NCBI GenBank assembly: GCA_041390025.1
Contig: JAWKQR010000020.1
Location: 1 to 64,000, forward strand
Length of the DNA stretch: 64,000 nucleotides
Origin: JBFFMO01 sp041390025
Lineage (GTDB): Bacteria > Myxococcota_A > Bradymonadia > Bradymonadales > Bradymonadaceae
Direction of reading: 5' to 3'
Shown here: positions 1 to 8,489 of the stretch, piece by piece
Position numbering within the stretch: position 1 is the first letter of the stretch
How the letters are laid out: each line of letters begins with the position of its first letter
Program-made: the position numbers and the translations under genes
Notes under the pieces: generated by a model
Database searches by the model: none
The model's input: the letters and a program-made list of their open reading frames with translations, nothing else
Told to the model about the DNA's origin: nothing

Positions 1-570
1 TTAGCGCGGATCAACCTGTGGACATTCGATTTGCCGCCGCTTCGTGACCGCCCGGAGGACATCGCACCAAACATCGAATACGAGCTCGAGCGTTTTGGTC
101 AAGCCAATCACTCTCGGGTGACGTTCAACCGCGAGGCCTACGAGAAGTACCTGCGCTTTGCGACGTCGGTCGCGAAGTGGACAGGGAACTTTCGAGACCT
201 AAGCGCCTCGGTTACCCGACTGGCCACGCTTGCTCCGGGTGGGCGGATCAATGAAGCCACGGTGAGCCACGAGATCGCCCGGTTAGAGCGGTCGTGGGCA
301 ACCGAGTCGACCAGCGACCACTGTTCCGCGGTGCTTGGCGATCGGGCAGATGATCTCGACCGCTTCGACCGGGTGCAGCTCAATGACGTGCTGGCGGTCT
401 GTGCGCGCGCCCCGAGCCTGTCCGAGGCCGGACGAACGTTATTCTCGGAGTCCCGCAAAGCCAAAGCCAATCCAAACGACGCCGACCGTCTTCGAAAGTA
501 CCTGCTGCGATTTGACCTCGACTTCCGCGACGTCCAAGACCACCTGCGTGCCATCAGAGAAAGACCATGA
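1..570 (+). CDS. rtcR: RtcR, sigma54-dependent activator of the RNA repair operon (3' part only)
   Basis: The reading frame is open from the first base of the window, so the gene starts outside it; about 189 residues remain. They match the end of the RtcR AAA+ domain (INLWTFDLPPLRDRPEDI, the segment following sensor II-type sequence in sigma54 activators) and the RtcR C-terminal region with NFRDLSASVTRLATLAPGG and DADRLRKYLLRFDLD near the end. In known bacteria RtcR senses RNA ligation substrates through an N-terminal CARF-like domain and activates rtcBA (RNA ligase/cyclase) with sigma54; neither that domain nor rtcBA is visible here, but rtcBA usually lies upstream or divergent. The stop overlaps the start of the DUF4442 gene (ATGA), suggesting co-translation. 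Confidence 0.88.
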   Translation, partial: LARINLWTFDLPPLRDRPEDIAPNIEYELERFGQANHSRVTFNREAYEKYLRFATSVAKWTGNFRDLSASVTRLATLAPGGRINEATVSHEIARLERSWATESTSDHCSAVLGDRADDLDRFDRVQLNDVLAVCARAPSLSEAGRTLFSESRKAKANPNDADRLRKYLLRFDLDFRDVQDHLRAIRERP

Positions 571-1034
571 AAGACCCGTTGCAGACTCTTCGTGATACGT
601 GGGACCGGCTCAAACGTGTGCCTGGGGGTCGCGCCGCCTTCAGCAAGCTGGTGGGAAACGTCGCGCCGTATACCGGCACGATTTCGCCAGAGGTGCTTGA
701 GCTGGAACGCGGATTCGCGCGCGTCCAGATGCGGGATCGCCGAAGCGTTCGAAACCACTTGAGCTCCATTCACGCCATCGCGCTGATGAACTTGGCTGAA
801 GTGGCGAGCGGACTCGCCTTTGTGTACGGCCTGCCCAAAAACACGCGCGCGATTTTGACCGGACTTTCGATCGACTACGTAAAGAAGGCGCGTGGCACGC
901 TGACCGCGGAATGCCGGTGCGACCCACCTGACAGCAATGCAAGGCAGGAGGTCGAGATCGAGGTTATCACAACAGACGCTTCAGGAGAGGTCGTCACTCG
1001 AGCGAGGGCGAAATGGCTGGTCGGACCGCTCTAG
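567..1034 (+). CDS. DUF4442 hotdog-fold protein (thioesterase-like)
   Basis: 155 residues. The pattern of a short N-terminal helix region, then RNHLSSIHAIALMNLAEVAS around residue 65-85 and a C-terminal beta-rich half is that of DUF4442 proteins, which share the hotdog fold of acyl-CoA thioesterases; substrate unknown. It starts 4 nt inside the end of rtcR, so it is probably translated from the same message, although a link to RNA repair is not known. Its 3' end overlaps the convergent DMT transporter by about 40 nt. No frameshift seen. The family call is from recognisable sequence; the activity is inference. Confidence 0.7.
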   Translation: MKDPLQTLRDTWDRLKRVPGGRAAFSKLVGNVAPYTGTISPEVLELERGFARVQMRDRRSVRNHLSSIHAIALMNLAEVASGLAFVYGLPKNTRAILTGLSIDYVKKARGTLTAECRCDPPDSNARQEVEIEVITTDASGEVVTRARAKWLVGPL

Positions 1035-1896
1035 CACTCTGAACCCAGATCGCGGCTGCCACCCCTAGGAGGGTCAATGCACATCCCAAAGCGGTGTACC
1101 ACGACAAGGTCTCGTCAAAGACCATCCATGCAAGAAGCGCCGAGACCACAGGTTCAATCAACGTCGCGAGCCCTACGACTGTAGGGGTCGTGTGGCGTAG
1201 AGACCATGTGATTGATGTATGCCCGATGAGTTGGGGGATTGCCGCTGCCAACCCAATGAACAACCACGCCTCTGCGCTTGGTCCGAGCGGCACTCCACGA
1301 AGCCACGCGCCCAACAACAGTGCGACCCCGCCGACCCCGGTAGCGATGCCTGAGAACGCGAAGACCGGAAAGGTCTTTAGCGTTCGGAATCCAAAGCATG
1401 TAGGCGGCCATCGCAATCGCGCCCACCAGCGCCAGCGCGTCACCCCAGAGTGCCATTCCGGACACACGAAAATCCGCGCCCGATCACCATGACCCCCGCA
1501 AAAGACAGCAAAAATGGCGCTGATTAGGCCTAGGCCGGGGCGGTCCTTTCCCGAAAAAAGAGACCAAAGCGCCAGCAGCAAGGGCGTGGAGGTCACGAGT
1601 GTGACGGATGCTGCTACGGAGGTGTACTGGAGCGATGTCACCCAACTGCCAAAGTGCACTGCGTAGATGAGGCCACAGCCCACAGCCACGAGTGCGACCT
1701 GGCGCTTCAGCGTCTGGCTGACAATCGCCCTTCCTGTCACCGGGCTAAGAATCGCCGACGCAATGATAAGTCTCCACCCCGCGGCCACCCACGGGTCAGT
1801 TGGAAACGCCATGCGGAAAAAAATCGCCGCGAAGCCAATCGCTACAACGCCGACCGCGAGCACTAAGGGAACGAGAACTTTGGAGGGGATGGGCAT
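994..1896 (-). CDS. EamA/DMT-family transporter, with two compensating frameshifts
   Basis: About 300 residues with repeated hydrophobic segments in the ten-helix drug/metabolite transporter (EamA) arrangement: an N-terminal half starting VLVPLVLAVGVVAIG and a C-terminal half ending TALGCALTLLGVAAAIW. I place the start at ATG 1896 (MPIPSKVL...) because residues further upstream lie inside a terminator hairpin. Between roughly 1380 and 1495 the main frame becomes non-hydrophobic and Trp/Arg-rich, while another minus frame of the same stretch reads GDALALVGAIAMAAYMLWIP, a good EamA helix. So a short block is read out of frame and then restored, most easily explained by two opposite indels in the consensus. 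Substrate cannot be told. Confidence 0.75.
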   Translation of the reverse strand: MPIPSKVLVPLVLAVGVVAIGFAAIFFRMAFPTDPWVAAGWRLIIASAILSPVTGRAIVSQTLKRQVALVAVGCGLIYAVHFGSWVTSLQYTSVAASVTLVTSTPLLLALWSLFSGKDRPGLGLISAIFAVFCGGHGDRARIFVCPEWHSGVTRWRWWARLRWPPTCFGFRTLKTFPVFAFSGIATGVGGVALLLGAWLRGVPLGPSAEAWLFIGLAAAIPQLIGHTSITWSLRHTTPTVVGLATLIEPVVSALLAWMVFDETLSWYTALGCALTLLGVAAAIWVQSARAVRPAISPSLE

Positions 1897-1901
1897 GCAA
1901 G

Positions 1902-1961
1902 AAAAAAAATCGCACGGCAGCTCGAGGGGCCTAAACCCGTCCGACACGGAGCCGTGCGATT
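1902..1961 (-). terminator. Rho-independent terminator just upstream of the EamA gene
   Basis: Read on the minus strand, AATCGCACGGC (1961-1951) pairs perfectly with GCCGTGCGATT (1918-1908), an 11-bp stem with a loop of about 32 nt, followed at once by a run of T to 1902. The EamA start codon is only a few bases further on. It could end the small transcript that begins near 2140, or act as an attenuator of the transporter. Confidence 0.75.
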
Positions 1962-1981
1962 CGATGATGTCTGGGTTGTCC

Positions 1982-2123
1982 TTAGTGAATTACGTTGCCG
2001 TACTCACCATCGCTCACCTTGGTCTTAAAACCGCCCTCGAGCGAAGGGGCGGAGGATTTAGAAACGGCAAACTCCACTTAGGGACACCATCTTTCCAGTC
2101 GGATAACTACAGTCATTAATCAC
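1982..2123 (-). CDS. Candidate small peptide gene (about 46 aa if one extra base is removed)
   Basis: An unusually perfect Shine-Dalgarno (2137-2124) stands 7 nt before GTG 2123. As written, that frame gives 21 residues (VINDCSYPTGKMVSLSG...) to a stop at 2058. An overlapping frame opens at GTG 2077 and runs 31 residues to TAA 1982, ending GGFKTKVSDGEYGNVIH. Removing one G from the GG near 2074 joins both into one 46-residue peptide. The indel-rich state of this assembly makes that reasonable, but it is inference. The terminator at 1961-1902 closes the unit. I do not recognise the peptide; it has one Cys and a Gly-Gly (EGGF). It may be a leader peptide for the EamA gene, a small regulatory protein or a precursor peptide. 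Confidence 0.4.
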
Positions 2124-2137
2124 TGGATCACCTCCTT
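2124..2137 (-). promoter_or_regulatory. Extended Shine-Dalgarno AAGGAGGTGATCCA
   Basis: On the minus strand this 14-nt run is complementary to essentially the whole 3' tail of 16S rRNA (GGATCACCTCCTT). It is followed at ideal spacing by GTG 2123. Ordinary genes here have 4-7 nt of complementarity. The rest of the flanking sequence does not resemble 16S rRNA, so it is not an rRNA fragment. Confidence 0.6.
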
Positions 2138-2283
2138 TTTCGGCAGTTGCGTGTCGCGGATTCCCATACCGCAGTAACGTTGGTGTGTGCCGGGCTCACC
2201 ACACGTCCGGCCCCTTACGGCCGTTACATCTACTAAGATGACGAGTCGTCGAAGACGATGCAACTAATTTTCAAAAATTGTGT

Positions 2284-3657
2284 CTAGCAGGGGCAATCGA
2301 GATAAGGAGCGGCCCAGGACAGCACGACGTCAAGCTGGTCGCCTTTGAGCGTGGCCTCGTGGTCTGTTCCGAAGAACGCAACGCCGTTGTTGGACGCCAC
2401 AATCGATTGCACATCTAAGAAAGGCCCCATCGAATTGTCGTAGAGAAGTTTGGGCTCACCGGAGATGTCCAAAACCGCTGAGTATTCGGCGTAGAAGTTG
2501 CCGCAGCCCTCTCCCACTTTTGTCGCGATGACCCCGTAGACGCGTTTCCCGGCTGTGAAACGCTTCATCGTGCCTTCGGAAGGAAACCATCCGTCCCGGC
2601 CAAACTCACGCGCCTGTTTTTCAATCGCATCAAACGCGGGTGTTTTGCGAATGACCTCCATTACATCGACCGGCGGGGTTTCGGCTTGCTCTTGTGTGAA
2701 CACTTCGAGGCTTGAATCGGCAATGGAATGTGCCCAGATGGCGCCGGGACACGCCTTGTCGAGCTTCGCGACCAAAACCCGTTGGTCACCTGCGAGCGCC
2801 ACAATCTCTGCAGCGATCTCGTGTGCCGAGGTCTTGGTTGAAGGACGCTCTTGCCAGTCCTGCACCATCCCAAAATGTGGCGTGACGCGCGCGAGCACGC
2901 GGAAGCCTTGCACGGTGGCGCGACACTCCTGCGTGCCTTGCACGGTGAAGGTTCGGGCCTTGAGTGTCTTAAAGGTCACGGGCAGCTTCGCGACGTCAAC
3001 CCACGTTTCGGCGACCGCGAGCGCGCCGATCATCGGCTGTTCGCCGACGAGACGATGAGTGTCCAGCAGCCACTCGGGCTTGATCTGGTCGTCGAGCACC
3101 ACAAATTCTTCCAAGACGACGGGCGCCCAGCGGTTGGCGTCCAGCTCGCGCTCTCGAGCGCTCAACACGTTGGATTTTAGCATCTCCTCACGCACAATCT
3201 GCACACCGCTTGGGGACTTCGCGACGACAAGAACTTTGGGCCCCACGTCAGCGAAGGTCTTGGTCTCCCAACGCTGTGTGAATCGGACGACGGCGGTATC
3301 TCCGCTCACGACAAACTTTGGCTCCTCGGCACTGACTTGCTGCCCCTTTTGAAACATTCGACCGCGATCTTCCAACCACGCCTTGCGGTCGAAACGAGAC
3401 GTCTTCGCGCCCACGCGTTTGACCCCTTCAAACTTCGGTGCGTAGAGCGCCGAGTACTTTTCGAAGTCTCCGGTGTTTTGTGCGTCAACCCACCCGCGAA
3501 ACACCTCCTCGGCGTCGTGTTCGGTCAAAGGGGCTACCGGTGCTACCGCCTGAGCGGCCGTGGTGGCCTCGGCGGCTGCCGGAACGGTGTCGGTCTTTTT
3601 CTTGTCACAAGCGACCAACGACATGACCGCCACCAGTATGCAAATCGTCCGACTCAT
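2284..3657 (-). CDS. Lipoprotein with an NTF2/SnoaL-like region, function unknown
   Basis: 457 residues from ATG 3657. The upstream in-frame extension is rejected because the chosen start gives a clean lipoprotein signal peptide, MSRTICILVAVMSLVACDKKK, cleaved before Cys16-17. After an Ala/Pro-rich linker, residues about 45-160 (EEVFRGWVDAQNTGDFEKYSALYAPKF) read like the NTF2/SnoaL-like fold often used for small-molecule or protein binding, with RFTQRW at its end. The C-terminal 280 residues are not recognised; they end YLDCPC, with further Cys residues that could form disulfides in the periplasm. No frameshift is obvious. Likely anchored to a membrane facing the periplasm; the role is unknown. 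Confidence 0.6.
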   Translation of the reverse strand: MSRTICILVAVMSLVACDKKKTDTVPAAAEATTAAQAVAPVAPLTEHDAEEVFRGWVDAQNTGDFEKYSALYAPKFEGVKRVGAKTSRFDRKAWLEDRGRMFQKGQQVSAEEPKFVVSGDTAVVRFTQRWETKTFADVGPKVLVVAKSPSGVQIVREEMLKSNVLSARERELDANRWAPVVLEEFVVLDDQIKPEWLLDTHRLVGEQPMIGALAVAETWVDVAKLPVTFKTLKARTFTVQGTQECRATVQGFRVLARVTPHFGMVQDWQERPSTKTSAHEIAAEIVALAGDQRVLVAKLDKACPGAIWAHSIADSSLEVFTQEQAETPPVDVMEVIRKTPAFDAIEKQAREFGRDGWFPSEGTMKRFTAGKRVYGVIATKVGEGCGNFYAEYSAVLDISGEPKLLYDNSMGPFLDVQSIVASNNGVAFFGTDHEATLKGDQLDVVLSWAAPYLDCPC

Positions 3658-3889
3658 ATCTTCATATCTGCTGTATGGCTTGAGCGGCGCGTTCCTGCCG
3701 ACGCCTGAACGGCAAAAATCAGGGCCCCGAATCTGGGATCGCGAAATTAATGACGCAAATCTCTTGTATATTTGTTGCCCGTCACACCGATCTTGAACAG
3801 TCCGTAGACGTAATAGAACAAGATGTGTCAACGTTCACTTCCGGACTTCTGTGCGTAACGATGCGCAAGTTGTCACAGAGTCGCGTGCA

Positions 3890-3906
3890 GAAGATCAAGG
3901 ATCTTC
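3890..3906. repeat. Short inverted repeat
   Basis: GAAGATC-AAG-GATCTTC is a perfect 7-bp inverted repeat with a 3-nt centre, just past the end of the phosphotransferase remnant. It lacks a T-run. The rest of 3658-3912 shows nothing I can name beyond the presumed upstream region of the lipoprotein gene. Confidence 0.3.
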
Positions 3907-3912
3907 CGAATG

Positions 3913-4662
3913 TTAATGCGCCAATGTTATGCCGAGGTCCATCAGCGGGTCGCCCAGCGTCGCCATCTCCCAGTCGGACAGCTTGCGGATGCGATCGAGG
4001 TCCGCCGAGAACACGATGTTGTCGTATTTGTAGTCCGTTATGGATCGCGCACCGGAGGTTATTCTTCAGGCATGTTGTGCGCCATCCAGCTGGCGACCGT
4101 CACCATCGTTGGGGATGTCGTCGGTCTTGGCCTTCTGGTACCGGGCGGAACCACCCTCGACCTGCCGTCGAATGTAGCCTTCCGCAGGATGTCCAAGCGC
4201 CCATAATGTCTGGGCGAGAGACGTCCAGCCCGTGTCTCAGCAAGATTATCGACGAACAGCCCGCACAGGCGTGTCATCGATGCTGGGATCAGGATTCGGG
4301 CCTGATGCCTCGGCGCCTCTGGGGATGACGCCGTTGACCCTCTCCATGACATAAAATTGGGCTAACACTCCCGCGTCATCACCAAAGACACAACAGGTTT
4401 GACTGCGAGATAAACAGGAAAAAGCGCTTGCAGGACCCGGAACTCTGGGATATCATCGTGGCCCGATTTGATGTTCCGCTCCGCGCGAGGTCTTCGGACG
4501 ACCCATTCACGGTCGGTTTGGTCTCGAACAGGTACGTGAGGTTGCTGTGGCCTGCAGGAAATTAAGAAAGGGCCTCAGGGTCCATCCATCCCTAAAAAAC
4601 CCGCCAAGCAGCCGCATCGAGCTCCTCTACCGGCGGGGAGATTTCAAGCGTTCGTGGTGCAT
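3913..4662 (-). pseudogene. APH-type phosphotransferase (ACAD10/11 N-terminal-domain-like), broken
   Basis: Pieces in different minus frames line up with the aminoglycoside-phosphotransferase-like family that accompanies acyl-CoA dehydrogenases: an N-terminal part around 4550 (AGHSNLTYLFETKP), an internal FYVMER-type strand near 4350, and near 3990-4030 DYKYDNIVF followed by LSDWEMATLGDPLMDLG, which holds the catalytic DxxxxN and the metal-binding DWE. The ATG at 4662 overlaps the dehydrogenase stop (TGATG), so the two were one operon. At least four frameshifts occur, the catalytic HGDYKYDN loop has lost its HGD context, and the protein stops right after LGDPLMDLG where relatives continue about 80 residues. 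Decayed gene or a badly assembled one. Confidence 0.65.
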
Positions 4663-5865
4663 CACTTGACCTTCAATCCCGTGCTGACGCGGGGGCTCCG
4701 GGCGACAACGGTCTTACACCTGGACCTCATCCGGCCGTCATAAATCCGCGCACCCCGCTCGTGCCGAAACCACCACGCCAGCGGTGTGTCATCATCGAAT
4801 GACCGGGCGCTCCGTGGGTCTGGATCGCACGGTCCAGCACTTGTTGAAGCACATTGGCGACGAAAAACTTGATCGACGTGGACACCTCGACCCGCGCAGC
4901 GTGGCTCCCTTCGCGGTCGATTTTCCACGCCGCGTGCAGGACGAGCAGCCGCGCCAGCGCCAGTCTCCGCGCGCGTGAGTCACGATCCAGCCTTTGCAGT
5001 ACCGCGTTCCCAATGCGCGATCGGGGCCAATCATTCGGGTGGCGGCGCGGCAGCACATAGGCTCGAGCGCACGCTCACAAATGCCAATCCAGCGCGTGCA
5101 ATGGTGGATACGCCCTGGCCCAAAGGCGTGTCTGTGCGATCGTAGGCCGGCTCATCGCCGCCGAGCGATTTTTCCGCGGGGACCCGCACATTCGTGTATC
5201 GAAGTTCGGCGTGACTTCCGTAACCATCACCGGGTTCGCCCATCACCGAAATATTACGCACTAGCTCCACGCCGGGCGTATCAAGGGGGACGATGATTTG
5301 GGACGCACGCGTACGGGCTTTGGGCATCTGGCTGCGTCACCGCCATACGGTGATCGCGAAGTCGGCACCATCCGCGGCGGTCGTAAACCACTTGTGGCCG
5401 TTGATGATCCATGTGTCTGCGTCGCGAACGGCGACGGTGTCCAGAACCACGGGGTTGGAGCCCGCGTTTTGGGGCTCCGTCATCGAGAAACAGCTGCGCA
5501 CCTTCCCTTCCACCAGCGGGGCCAAGTATCTCGCGCTGCTCGGGCGTGCCGAACTCGTGGAATCTCCATCATTGCCGGCATCTGGGCTTGGCAATTGGTT
5601 GAAATTGCTCGAGGGGCTCTTTCCTAAGACCTCGCTGATCGGGGCAAACTCGGTCAGCGAAAACCCAGCGCCGCCGTGTTCCGAGGACACATGCGGCGAA
5701 AAATAACCACATCGCTCGGGCCTCGGCCTGATTCTCGAGCTCGTCAGCGCATGCAAGAAACCCGTGCTCACGCACGCGGGCCTCAAGCGGGTAGATCTTG
5801 GCAGTGACGAACGTGTGGATCGCATCAACGGCCTCCCGCACACGTGCTGAGTGTTCAAAATCCAT
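4662..5865 (-). pseudogene. Acyl-CoA dehydrogenase, many frameshifts
   Basis: From ATG 5865 (MDFEHSARVREAVDAIHTF) the fragments reconstruct a complete acyl-CoA dehydrogenase of the ACAD10/11-like group, about 400 residues. Seen in order: the N-terminal helical domain, FSMTEPQNAGSNP (flavin/substrate loop) and INGHKWFTTAADGAD near 5400, the middle beta domain PGVELVRNISVMGEPGDGY near 5260, then GPGRIHHC/RWIGICERAL, the catalytic-region helix VLDRAIQTHGA near 4850, and HERGARIYDG near 4740. The pieces occupy all three minus frames with six or more shifts. The product would oxidise an acyl-CoA with FAD. With the downstream phosphotransferase it resembles pairs implicated in hydroxyacyl-CoA breakdown. 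Either inactive or a poor consensus. Confidence 0.75.
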
Positions 5866-5961
5866 GTTCCCTCGCGGGGTTGTTTACGCCGCCATTCCAT
5901 CACTTGGCCGGCTGCGGCATGCAGGGTACACTCTGACTCAACGATCCCCAACAGGACCTTC

Positions 5962-6324
5962 ATGCGTTTTCTGATGCTTGCCTTATGCGCATCGCTGGCT
6001 GGGTGCGCGCCCACGGTTGAATTGAGTAAAACCGGTCGACAGGTGGAACTGTTGTCGCAGGCTGAGCTCGGTCAGGACCGGATGCAGTGCACACAGCGCG
6101 ATGCGTTTGATTTCGTGGTGCGCCAGATCGAAGAGCCGGGCAGCCGGGGCACCGTTGCGCAGATCCGAGGCCGAAATCTCGCAGCAAAAAAAGGGCACAC
6201 GCACGTCCTGATATGGCCGGGTTCGCATTTCAAGTGCGACCGTGACGGCAGGGAAGTCCCGGATGGCACGTACGATTGCGAGACGGTACCGGCAACGGGT
6301 TACGATTGCATCGTCGGTCGCTAA
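5962..6324 (+). CDS. Small lipoprotein, DUF4156/RcsF-like
   Basis: 120 residues from ATG 5962, which gives the lipoprotein signal MRFLMLALCASLAGC with Cys15 as the lipidation site. The mature part is Cys-containing, and RGRNLAAKKGHTHVLIWPG near residue 70-88 resembles the (R/K)N-AA-x-GA-N-x-V core of DUF4156 proteins, relatives of the RcsF outer-membrane stress sensor. The Cys residues toward the end (KCDRD, YDCETV, YDCIVG) could make disulfides as in RcsF. The last codons overlap the convergent Imm21-like gene by 4 nt. No partner Rcs system is in the window. Confidence 0.5.
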   Translation: MRFLMLALCASLAGCAPTVELSKTGRQVELLSQAELGQDRMQCTQRDAFDFVVRQIEEPGSRGTVAQIRGRNLAAKKGHTHVLIWPGSHFKCDRDGREVPDGTYDCETVPATGYDCIVGR

Positions 6325-6827
6325 TGCAGGGGCAAGAGTCGATGAACAATCAGGCACGTGGACGGGTCAGGTTCCACGTTTGCAGACAGGACCACGTGTT
6401 TGCCGGGCGCGACGTGGAACGATAACACATCCGACGCAGCCATCGCGGCATCCACCGCCGGGAACAAACCAACGGCCCCGTCGCAAGAATCGAAATGAAA
6501 TGGTTCGGGCATCCACGCATCTTCGTCGATTGTTTGCACCGCGGCGCGCACCGTTTGTGCGCTACTCGCCCACAGCGTGCGCACGAGCATGCCTCCCCCC
6601 GTCAACGGCTCGGGCCACCAAGACGTATGAAATCCGTCCTCGAGCACCAAGGCATGGCCATGGGATACCGGGATGCAAACCAACGGCTCGCAGAGGTCAT
6701 CGAGCACGGCGAAGTTTCCGCCTGCCGCGCCGTCCCACGCGCGGGCGAGCGCTCGTGGAAGGAGCATCAGCGGGGACTGCGTACTCGAAATCCACTTGAA
6801 GTCGCTTGGAAGTTTTTCGCCGAGCAT
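6321..6827 (-). CDS. Imm21-like immunity protein
   Basis: 168 residues. The N-terminal layout KWISSTQSPLMLLPRALARA, the middle HGHALVLEDGFHTSWWPEP and GGGMLVRTLWASS follow the Imm21 family, which protects against toxins of contact-dependent or polymorphic toxin systems. No toxin, Rhs/YD repeat or secretion gene is next to it, so it is either an orphan immunity gene or a domesticated family member. It is intact, convergent with the DUF4156 lipoprotein and divergent from the YiiX-like lipoprotein gene; only 57 nt separate the two starts. The family is recognised by pattern, not by search. Confidence 0.5.
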   Translation of the reverse strand: MLGEKLPSDFKWISSTQSPLMLLPRALARAWDGAAGGNFAVLDDLCEPLVCIPVSHGHALVLEDGFHTSWWPEPLTGGGMLVRTLWASSAQTVRAAVQTIDEDAWMPEPFHFDSCDGAVGLFPAVDAAMAASDVLSFHVAPGKHVVLSANVEPDPSTCLIVHRLLPLH

Positions 6828-6884
6828 GGTTTCTTGCCCTCCTCACTACTAAGATGCGGGTCCCTGATACAAACACCGGTCGAA

Positions 6885-8436
6885 ATGAAACTCATTCCCG
6901 TGACCCTACTTCTGCTGGCGTTGACGCTGTTTACTTCGTGTTCCAAGTCCAACACACCGTCGTCGATGCTGTCGTTGTCCGAAGACGAGCGACGCGTCAA
7001 AATTGCCGAGGACCTCGAGCTCGTGCGCCGATACGACCAAGGACTTGAGGACGTGATCCGTTACGCGAAGGGGCATCCCGAGTTGTTCCCGAAGCGCGAG
7101 GACCGCATGCTTCGTCCCGAAGAAAAACAAGCGCTACGTCGGATTTTTCAGACGATGCTCGATTACATGCGGGCGCTCGACGGCATCAAAAGCTATTGGC
7201 GAGACTTCCACCGCTACGGGATGATCAAGCAACGGCGCGCGCACGCCGAGGCTTTTTTTGTGGGCTACAATGCATGGCTGGTTCAGTACAAACATGGGTT
7301 GGACTTCATCGATTTAACGGTGCCGAGCAAGCCGATGGAGAAGCTCCTCGACGAGGGCAGTCCCGAATTCGACATCCCCGCCGGTGCGTTCGGGCAGCTG
7401 AAGTGGAACGTCATTCACGTCAAGTCGATCGCCCGTCTGCTCGGCAGTGAGCAGTACTTCAAGACGGTGGCGCCTGCCCTCACGGATGCGGACTGTCAGA
7501 AAAACCCGACGTGCGCATGGGCACTCACGAACACGGCTGCCCACGCGTCCGCGTCCATCGCTCAACTCGCGGATCGTGCGGCCATTCAGTTTTCGTACAA
7601 CACATTTGATATCGCACGCGATTTTACGTTCGATCGCTGGTTTCCCCTCCAACGCAACGTTGCCGAATGGATGGGCGACACCAAGGTAAGGCGCCTGCAC
7701 ACTCATTTGATTCGCGACGAGGACCTCACCGAGGTTGCGAAGCTGAGCGAACCCGGTGACATCATGGTGTCGCGGCACAATTGGTATTTGTCCAACGTCG
7801 GCCTGCCTGGTTTGGCCTCATGCGCTTCTGTGGGTAGGGGATCGGGCGCAACTCGACGTTTTTCGATGATGAAACAACCCGTGCGGGCCTCAGGAGCGGT
7901 TTCGCCATGAAAAGCTGACCGACGTCTTGGCCCAACCTTCCCACGAGCGTGGCAAGCGTTCAAACGCCAGACAACGAGGGACATCCGCGCCGCATCATCG
8001 GGCCGTGGTGAGGGTGTGGTCTTCGGATCGTGATGAGTCAGGGCGCGGACTACCTCGGGGTGATGCGCGCGAACCGCTCGAAACTCAACTGATGACGCTC
8101 ATTGGCTGCGTTCGAACGTTTTGGGAAACCTTATGACTTCTTCGATTTCGTCACGGACGAGTCCTTGGGTATGCACGGAGCTTGTCTACAAGTCACCGGC
8201 GCCCATCTGCGGACACCAGGTCTGGGTTGAACTCGTTGACGTGATGGGACGTCGGACACTGCCGGCCAACGAGCTCGTGCGGCAGTTCGACGCACAATAC
8301 GACAAGGCCCAATCGGTCTTTGGAGTTTGTGGTCTTTGTCGACGGCTTGGAGCGGCAGAAGAGTTCCAAACCCAGCACCATCGAGGATTTTCGCGAGACG
8401 TGGCGCCGCCCCAAATGGGACGTGCTTCAAGAATGA
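6885..8436 (+). CDS. YiiX/YebB-like permuted papain-fold lipoprotein, frameshifted at the 3' end
   Basis: ATG 6885 gives a lipoprotein signal (MKLIPVTLLLLALTLFTSC, Cys19). Residues about 30-290 are largely helical and unrecognised. From about 7755 the catalytic part begins: LSEPGDIMVSRHNWYLSN, then in a second frame FWPHALLWVGDRAQL, which is the H-x-LLWVG strand of permuted NlpC/P60-like (YiiX, DUF830) hydrolases. The catalytic Cys follows near 8180 (CTELVYKS), and the end reads LERQKSSKPSTIEDFRETWRRPKWDVLQ to TGA 8436. At least four shifts lie between 7810 and 8320. Relatives hydrolyse amide or thioester bonds in lipids or peptides; substrate unknown. First gene of a co-oriented row leading to the ligase. 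Confidence 0.6.
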
Positions 8437-8489
8437 CATCTCGCGAACCTTGAGGCAGAGTCCCCTACAAATCGAATACCGGAGGACAC

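Noticed and set aside
138..773. Long minus-strand frame over rtcR and the DUF4442 gene
   Set aside because: Arg/Ser-rich shadow of the plus-strand genes with no recognisable motif; the plus-strand frames match known families.
2124..2140. Plus-strand TGGATCACCTCCTTT identical to the 16S rRNA 3' end
   Set aside because: Flanking bases do not match 16S rRNA at all; on the minus strand the same bases form an extended Shine-Dalgarno at correct spacing from a start codon.
4360..4660. Possible non-coding RNA in a stretch without long frames
   Set aside because: Short in-frame pieces there (e.g. GHSNLTYLFETKP) continue the phosphotransferase homology, so it is broken coding sequence.
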